Assembly (NCBI GenBank): GCA_947372225.1
Contig: CANBSV010000084.1
Span: 1 to 11,971, forward strand
Direction of reading: 5' to 3'
From: Burkholderiales bacterium
GTDB taxonomy: Bacteria; Pseudomonadota; Gammaproteobacteria; Burkholderiales; Burkholderiaceae_C
Length of the DNA: 11,971 bases
The notes below the pieces were generated by a model. That model was not told the origin of the DNA. It saw only the letters and a list, made by a program, of their open reading frames with translations, and made no database searches. Positions 1 to 6,952 of this stretch are shown here, piece by piece. Position 1 is the stretch's first letter. Every line of letters begins with the position of its first letter. Made by a program: the position numbers and the translations under genes.

Positions 1-825
1 GCGCGCGTCGTCTTCCCAACCCTTGAGGCTTCTGGCCGCGGCAGCGCGCTGCTGCGGCGTGGTCAGGTTGTGCACCTGTGCAGCGAAGCTGCAGTTGAAG
101 CGGATCAGGCGCAGCTGGTAGTCGCGGTAGTCGGCGTGGGGCGAGACCCGTATGCGCTGGATCAGCAGCCGCAGCGCGGCTTCGGCCTGCGCCGCACCAG
201 CCTGGTCGGTGCTCAGGCGGCGCAGCGTTTGCAGCACATCTTGCTGGCGCGCGCGGCGCTCGGCCAGCCAGCGTTCCGGATCGAACGGGGTGTCCAGCGC
301 GAGCTGTGCGACGCGCTCCAGCTGAGCGTCGTTCAGGCTGCCGTAGAGCATCTCGATGCGGTCCACGGCGCGCTCGAACTGCGCCTTGCGCCGTTTTTCT
401 GGCTTGCGCTGCAAAAAGCGGTCGGCGAGGTCTTCGTTGCTTTCGGCGTATTTGTGTTCAAGGTGCGCGAGTTGGGGCTCGCTCAGGCTGCGCATCACCT
501 CGGCCAGAGGCGGCAGCGCATGCTCGATGGCGGCATCGGCGCGTGCGTTGGCTTCGTCGAACCATCCGCACGCCTGCTCGGCGGTGACGGGATTGACCAC
601 CTGCTCGCGCGCACGGGCCAGCAGCGCGGCGTACTGCGGCAGCTCGCTGCGGCGGTGCCAGGCAAACCAGGACTCGAGACCTTCTCGGGCGCGAAGGGTC
701 TGCGCGTCGTTGAAATCGACGTAACCGTCGAGCCACCAATAGACCAGATCGGGCGCCTGGTTGTAGGCGATGCGCACCGCGCTGCAGCCGGTCATCAGCG
801 CCGACGCCGCGAGCAACAGCGCCAC
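1..825 (-). CDS. DUF6279-type lipoprotein, 3' end beyond window
   Basis: Reading leftward, the frame encodes a lipoprotein leader ending in a lipobox (LMTG|C, Cys about residue 14). It is followed by the stretch VRIAYNQAPDLVYWWLDGY, VDFNDAQ and then a charged, alpha-helical body rich in Arg, Gln and Glu. That opening is the hallmark of the DUF6279 family of proteobacterial lipoproteins. The function is unknown; the leader predicts export and lipid anchoring, probably to the outer membrane. About 275 residues lie in the window, close to the usual family length, so only a few C-terminal residues should be missing. No ATG is available. GTG at 825 leaves a leader with no basic residues. A CTG at 834 would give an ideal MRRVALLLAAS leader behind a GGGG. 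A GTG at 909 is also in frame but would swallow the divergent promoter region. The family call is firm from the N-terminal motif; the start is uncertain. Confidence 0.8.
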   Translation of the reverse strand, partial: MALLLAASALMTGCSAVRIAYNQAPDLVYWWLDGYVDFNDAQTLRAREGLESWFAWHRRSELPQYAALLARAREQVVNPVTAEQACGWFDEANARADAAIEHALPPLAEVMRSLSEPQLAHLEHKYAESNEDLADRFLQRKPEKRRKAQFERAVDRIEMLYGSLNDAQLERVAQLALDTPFDPERWLAERRARQQDVLQTLRRLSTDQAGAAQAEAALRLLIQRIRVSPHADYRDYQLRLIRFNCSFAAQVHNLTTPQQRAAAARSLKGWEDDAR

Positions 826-880
826 GCGGCGCAGCGCACGGCCCCACGTCGCGGCATGGGTTTGTGCACGCGAGGCGCCG

Positions 881-891
881 CCGATAATCGG
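881..891. promoter_or_regulatory. Palindrome and candidate -10 between DUF6279 gene and glmU
   Basis: CCGATAATCGG is a perfect inverted repeat of 5-bp arms around one base, in the 97-bp gap between two divergent genes. On the plus strand it contains GATAAT (883-888), a 5/6 match to the sigma-70 -10 box, 34 bp before the glmU ATG. A TTTGTG lies 16 bp upstream but is a poor -35. On the minus strand the same site reads GATTAT, so it could serve both directions. This is inferred from sequence only. Confidence 0.35.
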
Positions 892-922
892 ATGGGTCGC
901 TCGCAGCACAGGGGAACAGGAC

Positions 923-2317
923 ATGGCGTTGGACATCGTGATCATGGCGGCGGGCAAGGGCACACGGATGAAGTCGGACCGCCCGAAGGTGCTCCATCCA
1001 CTGGCCGGTGTCAGCCTATTGCAGCACGTGCTGGATTCATTGCGAGAAGTCCGTGCCGAACGCATCATCGTGGTCACCGGGCATGGCGCCGATCAGGTCG
1101 AAGCCTCGCTGCCTGAACCGAAACCGCAGTTCGTTCGGCAAATGCCACAACTGGGCACCGGCCACGCGGTGCAGCAAGCCGCGCCGCTGCTGCACGACGA
1201 CGGCATCACGCTGATCCTCAATGGCGACACGCCGCTGATCGAATCGGCCACGCTGCGCGCGCTGGTCGAGGCCTGCGGCGGCACCCGCCTGGCGCTGCTG
1301 ACGGTGGAGCTCGACGACCCGAGCGGCTACGGCCGCATCCTGCGCCCCGACGCCACCCCGGCCGACCCCGAGCCCGGCATCACCGCCATCGTCGAGCACA
1401 AGGACGCCACGCCCGAACAGCGCGCGATCAACGAGGTCTACACCGGCGCGATGGCCGCACCGACCGCGCTGCTCAAGCCGTGGCTGGCGCGGTTGGACAA
1501 CCAGAATGCACAAGGCGAGTACTACCTGACCGACGTGGTGGCCTTCGCGGTGGCCGAAGGCGTGCCGGTGGTGGCGGCGCAGCCGCGCCGCTCGACCGAG
1601 GTGCTGGGCGTCAACAGTCCGCAGCAGCTCGCCACGCTCGAGCGCTTGCTGCAGCGCGACCGCGCCGATGCGCTGATGAGCGCCGGCGTGCGGCTGGCCG
1701 ATCCGGCGCGGCTCGACGTGCGCGGTGAGTTGCAGTGCGGCACCGACGTGGCCATCGACGTCAACTGTGTCTTTGAGGGCTCGGTGCGCCTGGGCGACCG
1801 GGTGACCATCGGCGCCCACTGCGTGATCCGCAACGCGGTGATCGACCACGACGCGGTGATCCACCCGTTCAGCCATATCGACGGCGACACGCTGGGCGTG
1901 AGCGTCGGGGCGGGTTCGCTGATCGGCCCGTTTGCCCGCTTGCGCCCCGGTGCCGTGCTGGGCGCCGAGGTGCACATCGGCAACTTCGTCGAGGTCAAGA
2001 ACTCGACCCTCGCCGACGGCGCCAAGGCCAATCACCTGGCATATCTGGGCGATGCCACGGTGGGCCGGCGGGTCAACTTCGGCGCCGGCAGCATCACCGC
2101 CAACTACGACGGCGCCAACAAGCACCGCACCGAGATCGGCGACGACGTGCATGTGGGCAGCAACTGCGTGCTGGTCGCCCCGATCACGCTGGGTGCGGGT
2201 GCCACCATCGGCGGGGGCTCGACGGTGACGCGCGATGCGCCGGCCGGTCAGCTCACCGTCACGCGCGCACGGCAGCTGTCGCTCGCAACCTGGAAGCGCC
2301 CGGTCAAAACGGGCTGA
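923..2317 (+). CDS. glmU: Bifunctional GlmU: GlcNAc-1-P uridylyltransferase / GlcN-1-P acetyltransferase
   Basis: GlmU acetylates glucosamine-1-phosphate and couples the product to UTP, giving cytoplasmic UDP-GlcNAc for peptidoglycan and lipopolysaccharide. The 464-residue length fits the family (E. coli 456). The N-terminal nucleotidyltransferase carries AAGKGTRMKSDRPKVLHPL (residues 9-27), LNGDTPLI and EYYLTDVV. The C-terminal left-handed beta helix has repeated hexapeptides and the acetyltransferase motifs ARLRPG, EVKN, NHLAYLGD (with the catalytic His), NYDGANK and ITLGAGATIGGGSTVTRDAP, ending in WKRPVK. I chose the ATG at 923 because it follows GGGGAACAGG and puts the GxGTRM loop at the usual distance; an earlier in-frame ATG at 770 would add a tail with no homology. 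The final 14 bases overlap the convergent DUF1853 gene, leaving no room for a terminator between them. Confidence 0.97.
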   Translation: MALDIVIMAAGKGTRMKSDRPKVLHPLAGVSLLQHVLDSLREVRAERIIVVTGHGADQVEASLPEPKPQFVRQMPQLGTGHAVQQAAPLLHDDGITLILNGDTPLIESATLRALVEACGGTRLALLTVELDDPSGYGRILRPDATPADPEPGITAIVEHKDATPEQRAINEVYTGAMAAPTALLKPWLARLDNQNAQGEYYLTDVVAFAVAEGVPVVAAQPRRSTEVLGVNSPQQLATLERLLQRDRADALMSAGVRLADPARLDVRGELQCGTDVAIDVNCVFEGSVRLGDRVTIGAHCVIRNAVIDHDAVIHPFSHIDGDTLGVSVGAGSLIGPFARLRPGAVLGAEVHIGNFVEVKNSTLADGAKANHLAYLGDATVGRRVNFGAGSITANYDGANKHRTEIGDDVHVGSNCVLVAPITLGAGATIGGGSTVTRDAPAGQLTVTRARQLSLATWKRPVKTG

Positions 2318-3272
2318 CGATGAACAGCGGCTCGCGACCCCGCGTGTCGCTGGCCGCGTCGGCATCGAGGCGCACCACGAGCGTGGCGGTGGGGTTCGGG
2401 TGGTCGGAGCTGAGCGCCCGCGCATCCATCGCCCGGCCGACCTCAAGGAGCGTGAGCGCGGGTGCTGCGCCCGGCGGCAAGGGCGGAGCCATCCAGTCGC
2501 TGCGTGCCACCGATTGCCAGACAGGCTGATCGGCATGCGGAATCTCGCCCAACCGCTCACGCTCGATCCAGCCGCCGCGCAGGTGATCGGCGGCCACGCC
2601 GGGCGTGACGGGCACCGCATCGCCCCACCGGTAGAACAAGCGCCCGCGGGTGCACGCAGCCGGTGTCCACGCCTGCGCGTCCCACGGTTCGGGCGGCGTG
2701 TGGCGCAGTTGCCGGTCGAACATCTTGTGCAGCTTGGTGGCCAGGCTGTCGATGCGGTCGGGACCGATGAAGTCGGCGGCCTCGGCCCGCGCGCCGCGGG
2801 CGGTGCACAGGTAGAACTTGACCGCCAGTTCCCACTGCCAGCGCCGGCCCTGGGCGTCTTGCAGCAGAAAGTCGATCTCGCCGATCGTGGTTCGGGCGTT
2901 GCGCTCGCCATGCGGCGCGCTGCGCAAGGCGACGTTGGCGGCCACCAGCCGGTGCGTGGGGCCCTCGCGCAAGAAGAACTCCATCAACCGCTCGGCGCGC
3001 CGACCCAACCGCGGTGACGGGGCTCGCCAGCGCACGTCAGGCGCGGCTGCGCTCGGACGGCTCGGGTGCACGAAGCGCAGCAAAGGCTCGGGGTGGCACT
3101 CGAGTTCATCGAGCCACGCCGCGATGGATTGGCGCTCGGCGTCGCTGAAACGCTGCACCACGGCCGGATGCGCGCCGCTGACGGTATCGAGCAACGGCGG
3201 CGACAGCAGCAGCCAGCGCAACTCGCGCGCGGCGTGGGCGGCGCGGGCGGCGTCGACCGCCGGGTCAGTCAC
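2304..3272 (-). CDS. DUF1853 family protein, possible nuclease-like fold
   Basis: The 322-residue product matches my knowledge of DUF1853: an N-terminal helical section with LLLSPPLLD (about 20-30), then ERLMEFFLR (about 94-102), and a core of GEIDFLL (131-137) followed by WQWELAVKFYL (146-156). GPDRIDSLATKLHKMFDRQL and GRLFYRWGD follow. The acidic GEID strand, then a Glu and Lys on a neighbouring strand (E148, K152), recall a PD-(D/E)XK phosphodiesterase core, but the spacing is E-x3-K and the assignment is inference. No signal peptide or membrane segment is seen. It is the last gene of the tsaB-rimI-glycosylase operon. I took GTG at 3272, which overlaps the upstream stop by 8 bp (GTGACTGA); TTG at 3278 is the alternative. 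Neither has a strong ribosome binding site. The biological role is unknown; the neighbour suggests DNA metabolism. Confidence 0.85.
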   Translation of the reverse strand: MTDPAVDAARAAHAARELRWLLLSPPLLDTVSGAHPAVVQRFSDAERQSIAAWLDELECHPEPLLRFVHPSRPSAAAPDVRWRAPSPRLGRRAERLMEFFLREGPTHRLVAANVALRSAPHGERNARTTIGEIDFLLQDAQGRRWQWELAVKFYLCTARGARAEAADFIGPDRIDSLATKLHKMFDRQLRHTPPEPWDAQAWTPAACTRGRLFYRWGDAVPVTPGVAADHLRGGWIERERLGEIPHADQPVWQSVARSDWMAPPLPPGAAPALTLLEVGRAMDARALSSDHPNPTATLVVRLDADAASDTRGREPLFIVSPF

Positions 3273-4110
3273 GGGCAACGGTGGTGCTGGCGGCCTCGAC
3301 GGTGTCGAGCGCCAGGCACAGGTCGTCCCAGGCGCGGGCCTTTTCGCTTTGCTGGCGCAGCAGGTAGGCCGGGTGGTAGGTGACGATCAACGGCACGCCC
3401 TGATAGCTGTGGGCGCGGCCGCGCAACTGGCCGACCGGCGCGCTGCTGCGCAGCAGGCTTTGCACCGCGAAGCTGCCCATGGCCAGGATGATCTTCGGGC
3501 GCACCAGCTCGATCTGGCGGATCAGGAAACCCTCGCAGCGCGCCAGTTCATCGGGCAGCGGATTGCGGTTGCGCGGCGGGCGGCATTTCAAGGTGTTGGC
3601 GATGAACACCTGCCTGGCCGGATCGGGCATGTCGCCGCCATGGCGGCTCAGGCCGATGGCGCGCAGCATGTTGTCGAGCAGCTGGCCCGAGCGGCCGACG
3701 AACGGCTCACCGCTGAGGTCCTCGGCCTCGCCGGGCGCCTCGCCGACGATCATCCAGTGCGCCTTCGGGTGGCCGGTGCCGAACACGGTTTGCGTGCGGG
3801 TGCTGCTCAAGGCGCACGCGGTGCACGAGGCCACCGCCTCACGAAGTGCCGGCCAGTCGAGCCCCACCGCGTTGACAGCGCCCGCTGCGGCAACGGGTGC
3901 GGCCTGCGGCGGTGCTGCGGACATGGGGCGACGGCTGACCACGGGCGCGGGCGCGGCGGCCTGGGCGGGCGACCTTGTCGCAGGGGCCGGTGGCGTAGCC
4001 TCATCGAGCACGGCCGCAACGGCCCCGTCAGGCTCGGAGGCTGTGGGCATGCTCCACACGCGCAGCCCCATCGCCGCGAGCATCGAACGCTGGTGCTCAG
4101 ACCAGGCCAT
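3265..4110 (-). CDS. Family-4 uracil-DNA glycosylase, iron-sulfur type, with extended N-terminus
   Basis: This removes uracil from DNA, starting base-excision repair in the cytoplasm. The catalytic domain begins about residue 84. Four Cys (96, 99, 176, 192) fit the CxxC...C-x15-C pattern that binds the 4Fe-4S cluster in family 4. Active-site signatures are GEAPGEAEDLSGEPFVGRSG (123-142), ANTLKCRPPRNRNP and TYHPAYLLR. The protein is 281 residues, longer than the roughly 200 of thermophile enzymes, because residues 20-83 form an Ala/Pro-rich, probably disordered linker. Before the linker is a short conserved-looking peptide, HQRSMLAAMGLRVWSMP (6-22), which resembles the N-terminus of the replisome psi subunit (see findings). 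The ATG at 4110 is preceded by GAGG at 4117-4120 and overlaps the rimI end by 14 bp; an ATG at 4128 is in frame but less well placed. It is co-transcribed with rimI and DUF1853. Confidence 0.95.
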   Translation of the reverse strand: MAWSEHQRSMLAAMGLRVWSMPTASEPDGAVAAVLDEATPPAPATRSPAQAAAPAPVVSRRPMSAAPPQAAPVAAAGAVNAVGLDWPALREAVASCTACALSSTRTQTVFGTGHPKAHWMIVGEAPGEAEDLSGEPFVGRSGQLLDNMLRAIGLSRHGGDMPDPARQVFIANTLKCRPPRNRNPLPDELARCEGFLIRQIELVRPKIILAMGSFAVQSLLRSSAPVGQLRGRAHSYQGVPLIVTYHPAYLLRQQSEKARAWDDLCLALDTVEAASTTVARD

Positions 4111-4594
4111 GCGGCGCCTCATCCACAAGCAGCGTCATCACCCGCGCATCCTCGCGCTGGCCCAGCGCGGCCGGGTAGTAGCCACGACGCAGCCCCACCT
4201 CGCGAAAGCCGTAGCGCGTGTAGAGCTCACGCGCTCGCGGATTGCTTTGCCGCACCTCCAGCCACAGTTGCTCGGCATCGCAGTCGCGACACATCCGCAC
4301 CAGCGCATCGAGCATGCCGCAGCCATGGCCGCGGCCTTGCTCGGCCGGCGCCACGGTGATGTTGAGCAGGTGCATTTCGTCGACACCTTCCATCGCCACG
4401 AAGTAGCCGATCACGCGGCCACCGGCCAGCGCGTCGGTCAACACGCGAGCGGGGTATCCGGCCTCCAGGGAATCGATGAAGTTGCCCCGCGTCCACGGAA
4501 ACGCATACGCCTGGACCTCGATGTCCAGCACGGCATCCAGATCGGCCGGCACCATCGGTCGCAGCCGGTACGAGGGACTCAACACCGCGTTCAC
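4097..4594 (-). CDS. rimI: RimI: ribosomal protein bS18-alanine N-acetyltransferase
   Basis: A GNAT acetyltransferase of 165 residues that, in the RimI family, acetylates the N-terminal Ala of ribosomal protein S18 using acetyl-CoA. The acetyl-CoA loop is QGRGHG (86-91). The putative catalytic pair is E113 (in LWLEVRQSN) and Y125 (in ELYTRYGF), with the same 12-residue spacing as E103/Y115 of E. coli RimI. The conserved segments PWTRGNF (33-39), MHLLNITV (74-81) and GLRRGYYP are present. It starts with GTG, which overlaps the tsaB stop by 4 bp (GTGA), so the two are translationally coupled. The tsaB-rimI pairing is common in bacteria and supports both calls. The substrate is inferred from family and context; a general GNAT activity cannot be excluded. 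Confidence 0.95.
   Translation of the reverse strand: MNAVLSPSYRLRPMVPADLDAVLDIEVQAYAFPWTRGNFIDSLEAGYPARVLTDALAGGRVIGYFVAMEGVDEMHLLNITVAPAEQGRGHGCGMLDALVRMCRDCDAEQLWLEVRQSNPRARELYTRYGFREVGLRRGYYPAALGQREDARVMTLLVDEAPHGLV
4117..4120 (-). promoter_or_regulatory. Ribosome binding site of the uracil-DNA glycosylase
   Basis: GAGG on the minus strand lies 6 bases before the ATG at 4110, inside the end of rimI. It decides that start over the in-frame ATG at 4128, whose upstream bases contain no comparable site. Confidence 0.6.
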
Positions 4595-5352
4595 GGGGTT
4601 GCTCCAAGCGCTGCGTGCGATGACGCCGCATCCGCATCGGCCTTCAGCGCCGCGCGCTCGGCCATGGTTTGGGCCACCTTGTCACGCAGGTACAGCGGCA
4701 GCGCCAGCGCCGCATCGACCGCACCGCCCTTCGCCCACAGCGCCGCTGCCAGCGGCAGCATCGCGCGCGCCCGGGGCAAGGCAGTGGGCAGCCGTTGCGC
4801 CGCGCCGCAATCCAGCGCCTCGCCAAACGCGGCGAGTGCGGTCCCCGCCACCACCACAGGCGGCTGCGCGGCCCAGCGCGCTTGCAGCGCCTGCGGCGTG
4901 CACAGCATCGGCAGCGTGGGCAGCTGCCAGCCGCCTGCGACAAACACCGCGTGCGCCGCGTAGATCTCGCCCATGCGCGCATCCATCGCCACCCACACAT
5001 CGTCGTGTTGCGGCGCACCGCGCGACTGGCGGGCGTCCTCGGCCACAGTCAGCAAGGTGTCGATCGGCAACACCGGCAGATCGGCGCCGAACGCCAGCCC
5101 CTGCGCCACCGAGCAGGCGGTGCGCAAACCGGTGAAGGCCCCGGGGCCTTTGCCGAAGGCGATCGCGTCGAGATCGCGCAACTCAATGCCCGCTTGCTTG
5201 AGCAAATCGAGAATGGCGGGGATCAGCGTGGTCGATGCCTGCGCGCCGCCCGGCCCCTCGTGCGACCAGACGCGGCCGTTCACCTGCAGCGCAATGCTCA
5301 GCTGTTCGGTGGCCGTGTCGAAGGCCAGGCAAGCGGTCAAAGGAGGGGGCAT
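4591..5352 (-). CDS. tsaB: TsaB: tRNA t6A threonylcarbamoyltransferase complex dimerization subunit
   Basis: TsaB (YeaZ) partners TsaD and TsaE in moving threonylcarbamoyl onto A37 of ANN-decoding tRNAs. The 253-residue product opens with LAFDTATEQLSIAL (9-22), the N-terminal strand of the ASKHA-like fold. It carries FGKGPGAFTGLRTACSVAQG near residue 70, the family signature. The second half is weaker and Ala-rich, as is usual for TsaB, and a PLYLRDKVAQT element lies near the end. The start is ATG at 5352 with no clear ribosome binding site. It is the first gene of an overlapping operon (tsaB, rimI, uracil-DNA glycosylase, DUF1853). A candidate -10 TAGACT lies just upstream on the minus strand, but no good -35 accompanies it. 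The Sua5-type enzyme that makes the TsaB/D/E substrate is encoded about 3 kb to the right. Confidence 0.95.
   Translation of the reverse strand: MPPPLTACLAFDTATEQLSIALQVNGRVWSHEGPGGAQASTTLIPAILDLLKQAGIELRDLDAIAFGKGPGAFTGLRTACSVAQGLAFGADLPVLPIDTLLTVAEDARQSRGAPQHDDVWVAMDARMGEIYAAHAVFVAGGWQLPTLPMLCTPQALQARWAAQPPVVVAGTALAAFGEALDCGAAQRLPTALPRARAMLPLAAALWAKGGAVDAALALPLYLRDKVAQTMAERAALKADADAASSHAALGATP
5339..5346 (+). promoter_or_regulatory. Strong Shine-Dalgarno-like AAAGGAGG before an in-frame upstream ATG of dacB
   Basis: AAAGGAGG on the plus strand stands 9 bases before ATG 5356, which is in frame with dacB. The motif lies antisense to the first codons of tsaB (Met-Pro-Pro-Pro-Leu), so it may be a by-product of those Pro codons. 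The signal-peptide start at 5437 lacks any such site. Confidence 0.3.
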
Positions 5353-5436
5353 CCGATGAGTCTATCTGCGCTCACAGCGGCGTCGAACGCCTGCCGCGCA
5401 GCAGGGCTTGCACACCACCCATGCGATCATCAATCC

Positions 5437-6921
5437 ATGCCTTTCAACGAATGTTTCAGCCTGCTTCGCAGCCCCTTTCGCAGCGCTGTGGCAGCGCTGG
5501 TGATCGGCTTGGCAACCGGCGCGGCACCGGCTCAGATGCGCTCGCTGCCACCCGACGTGGCTGCCACACTCGACCGAGCCAAGGTGCCGCGAGAAGCGCT
5601 GTCGGTGGTGGTGCAAGACGTGACCGGCAACGCCCCGGTGCGGCTGACCTGGCAGGCGCAAACACCGGTCAACCCGGCCTCGCTGATGAAGCTGTTCACC
5701 ACCAGCGCTGCGCTCGATCTGCTGGGCCCGGCCTACACCTGGGACACCCCGGTGTGGCTGCAAGGCAGCTGGCGATCGGGTGGCAGCGGCGTGTTCGATG
5801 GCAACCTGGTGATCAAGGGCACGGGCGACCCCAAGCTGGTGATGGAGCGCCTGTGGCTGCTGCTGCGGCGGGTGCAGCAGCTCGGCGTGCGCGAGATCCA
5901 CGGCGACATCGTGCTCGACCGCAGCGCCTTCGAGGTGCCCGCACAGAACCCGGCCGACTTCGATGGCGAAGCGCTGCGCCCTTACAACGTGGGTGCCGAC
6001 GCACTGCTGCTGAATTACAAATCGGTGTCGCTGACCTTCACGCCCGATGCGGCACGCGGCATCGCGCTGGTGTCGAGCGAGCCGCCCCTGGCTGGCGTGA
6101 CCATAGACACCCGCGTGCCACTGGCCGCCGGTGCGTCGGCCGCCGTGTGCAACGACTGGCGCAGCGCGCTGCAGGCTGACCTTGCCGATCCGAAACAGTG
6201 GCGGTTCAAGGGAAGCTACTCGCCGGCCTGCGGGGAAAAGCTGTGGCCCGTGGCCTACCCCGATCCTGCGGCCTACAACGAACGAGTGCTCGCCGGGCTG
6301 TGGTCAGAGATGGGCGGTCAGCTGAGCGGGCGAGTGCGTGACGGGCTGGCACCGGCTGCGCCGCCGACCTTCTCGTTGAGTTCGCCCACGCTGCTCGAGG
6401 TGATTCGCGACATCAACAAGTTCAGCAACAACGTGATGGCGCAGCAGTTGTTCCTGACGCTCGGGCTCACGCAGCGCGGCCTGGGCACCCCCGACAACGC
6501 GCGCGAGGTGCTGCACCAGTGGCTGACCACCCGCTACGGCGACGCCGGGCGCGCCGCGCTGATCGATAACGGCTCGGGGCTGTCGCGCGACACGCGTGTG
6601 AGCGCGCAGTTGATGGCGCGGCTGCTGCAGGACATGACCGTCGGCGCGCAGATGTCCGAGCTGATGAGTTCGCTGCCGGTCAGCGGCGTCGACGGCACGA
6701 TGAAGCGCTCGAAATCACCGCCGGGACGCGCGCACCTCAAGACCGGCTCGCTGCGCGACGTGTCGGCCGTGGCGGGCTATGTCTTGACGACCAGCGGCCA
6801 CCTGTGTGTGCTGGTGGGTGTGGTCAACCACCCGAATGCCAGCGCCGCCCGACCGGCGCTCGACGCACTGATCGACTGGACAGTGCACGACGGGCCGGGT
6901 GACCTGGAGGCGATGAAATGA
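5437..6921 (+). CDS. dacB: PBP4-type D-alanyl-D-alanine carboxypeptidase/endopeptidase (peptidase S13)
   Basis: A periplasmic penicillin-binding protein that trims or cleaves D-Ala-linked peptidoglycan crosslinks. All three catalytic motifs are visible: SLMK (S82-x-x-K85), SNN (330-332) and KTG (435-437). The 494-residue length suits PBP4. With the ATG at 5437, residues 1-33 form a signal peptide: Arg-bearing start, hydrophobic AVAALVIGLATG, cleavage after AAPAQ or close by. An in-frame ATG at 5356 has a much better ribosome binding site but would add 27 residues before the leader. The gene diverges from tsaB across 84 bp and is followed at 31 bp by a small transporter gene, probably co-transcribed. 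Together with glmU it gives this segment a cell-wall theme. The family call is firm; the start is not. Confidence 0.95.
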   Translation: MPFNECFSLLRSPFRSAVAALVIGLATGAAPAQMRSLPPDVAATLDRAKVPREALSVVVQDVTGNAPVRLTWQAQTPVNPASLMKLFTTSAALDLLGPAYTWDTPVWLQGSWRSGGSGVFDGNLVIKGTGDPKLVMERLWLLLRRVQQLGVREIHGDIVLDRSAFEVPAQNPADFDGEALRPYNVGADALLLNYKSVSLTFTPDAARGIALVSSEPPLAGVTIDTRVPLAAGASAAVCNDWRSALQADLADPKQWRFKGSYSPACGEKLWPVAYPDPAAYNERVLAGLWSEMGGQLSGRVRDGLAPAAPPTFSLSSPTLLEVIRDINKFSNNVMAQQLFLTLGLTQRGLGTPDNAREVLHQWLTTRYGDAGRAALIDNGSGLSRDTRVSAQLMARLLQDMTVGAQMSELMSSLPVSGVDGTMKRSKSPPGRAHLKTGSLRDVSAVAGYVLTTSGHLCVLVGVVNHPNASAARPALDALIDWTVHDGPGDLEAMK

Positions 6922-6924
6922 CCC

Positions 6925-6938
6925 GGCGCGTCCGCGCC
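6925..6938 (+). other. GC hairpin between dacB and the SemiSWEET gene
   Basis: GGCGCG-TC-CGCGCC forms a perfect 6-bp inverted repeat (or 5 bp with a GTCC loop), 3 bases after the dacB stop and just before the downstream AGAAAGG ribosome binding site. There is no T-run, so it is not a standard terminator. It might stabilise the dacB message end or affect translation of the next gene. Confidence 0.4.
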
Positions 6939-6952
6939 AGAAAGGCTGCCCG

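Noticed and set aside
70..1116. Long plus-strand open frame of 348 codons
   Set aside because: It runs antisense to the DUF6279 gene, which has a lipobox and family motifs, then into glmU in a different frame. Its product is low-complexity and Arg/Ala/Gln-rich with no recognisable motif.
1037..2911. Minus-strand open frame of 624 codons across glmU and DUF1853
   Set aside because: It is antisense to the clear GlmU sequence and out of frame with DUF1853; the His/Val/Gly-rich product is typical of a high-GC shadow frame.
2818..4963. Two long plus-strand open frames (513 and 494 codons) opposite the glycosylase and rimI
   Set aside because: Both lie over genes with intact catalytic motifs on the other strand and show no domain of their own.
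4669..5436. Long N-terminal extension of the dacB frame upstream to 4669
   Set aside because: It is antisense to tsaB and lacks any signal-like or domain-like sequence; the PBP4 signal peptide begins at 5437.
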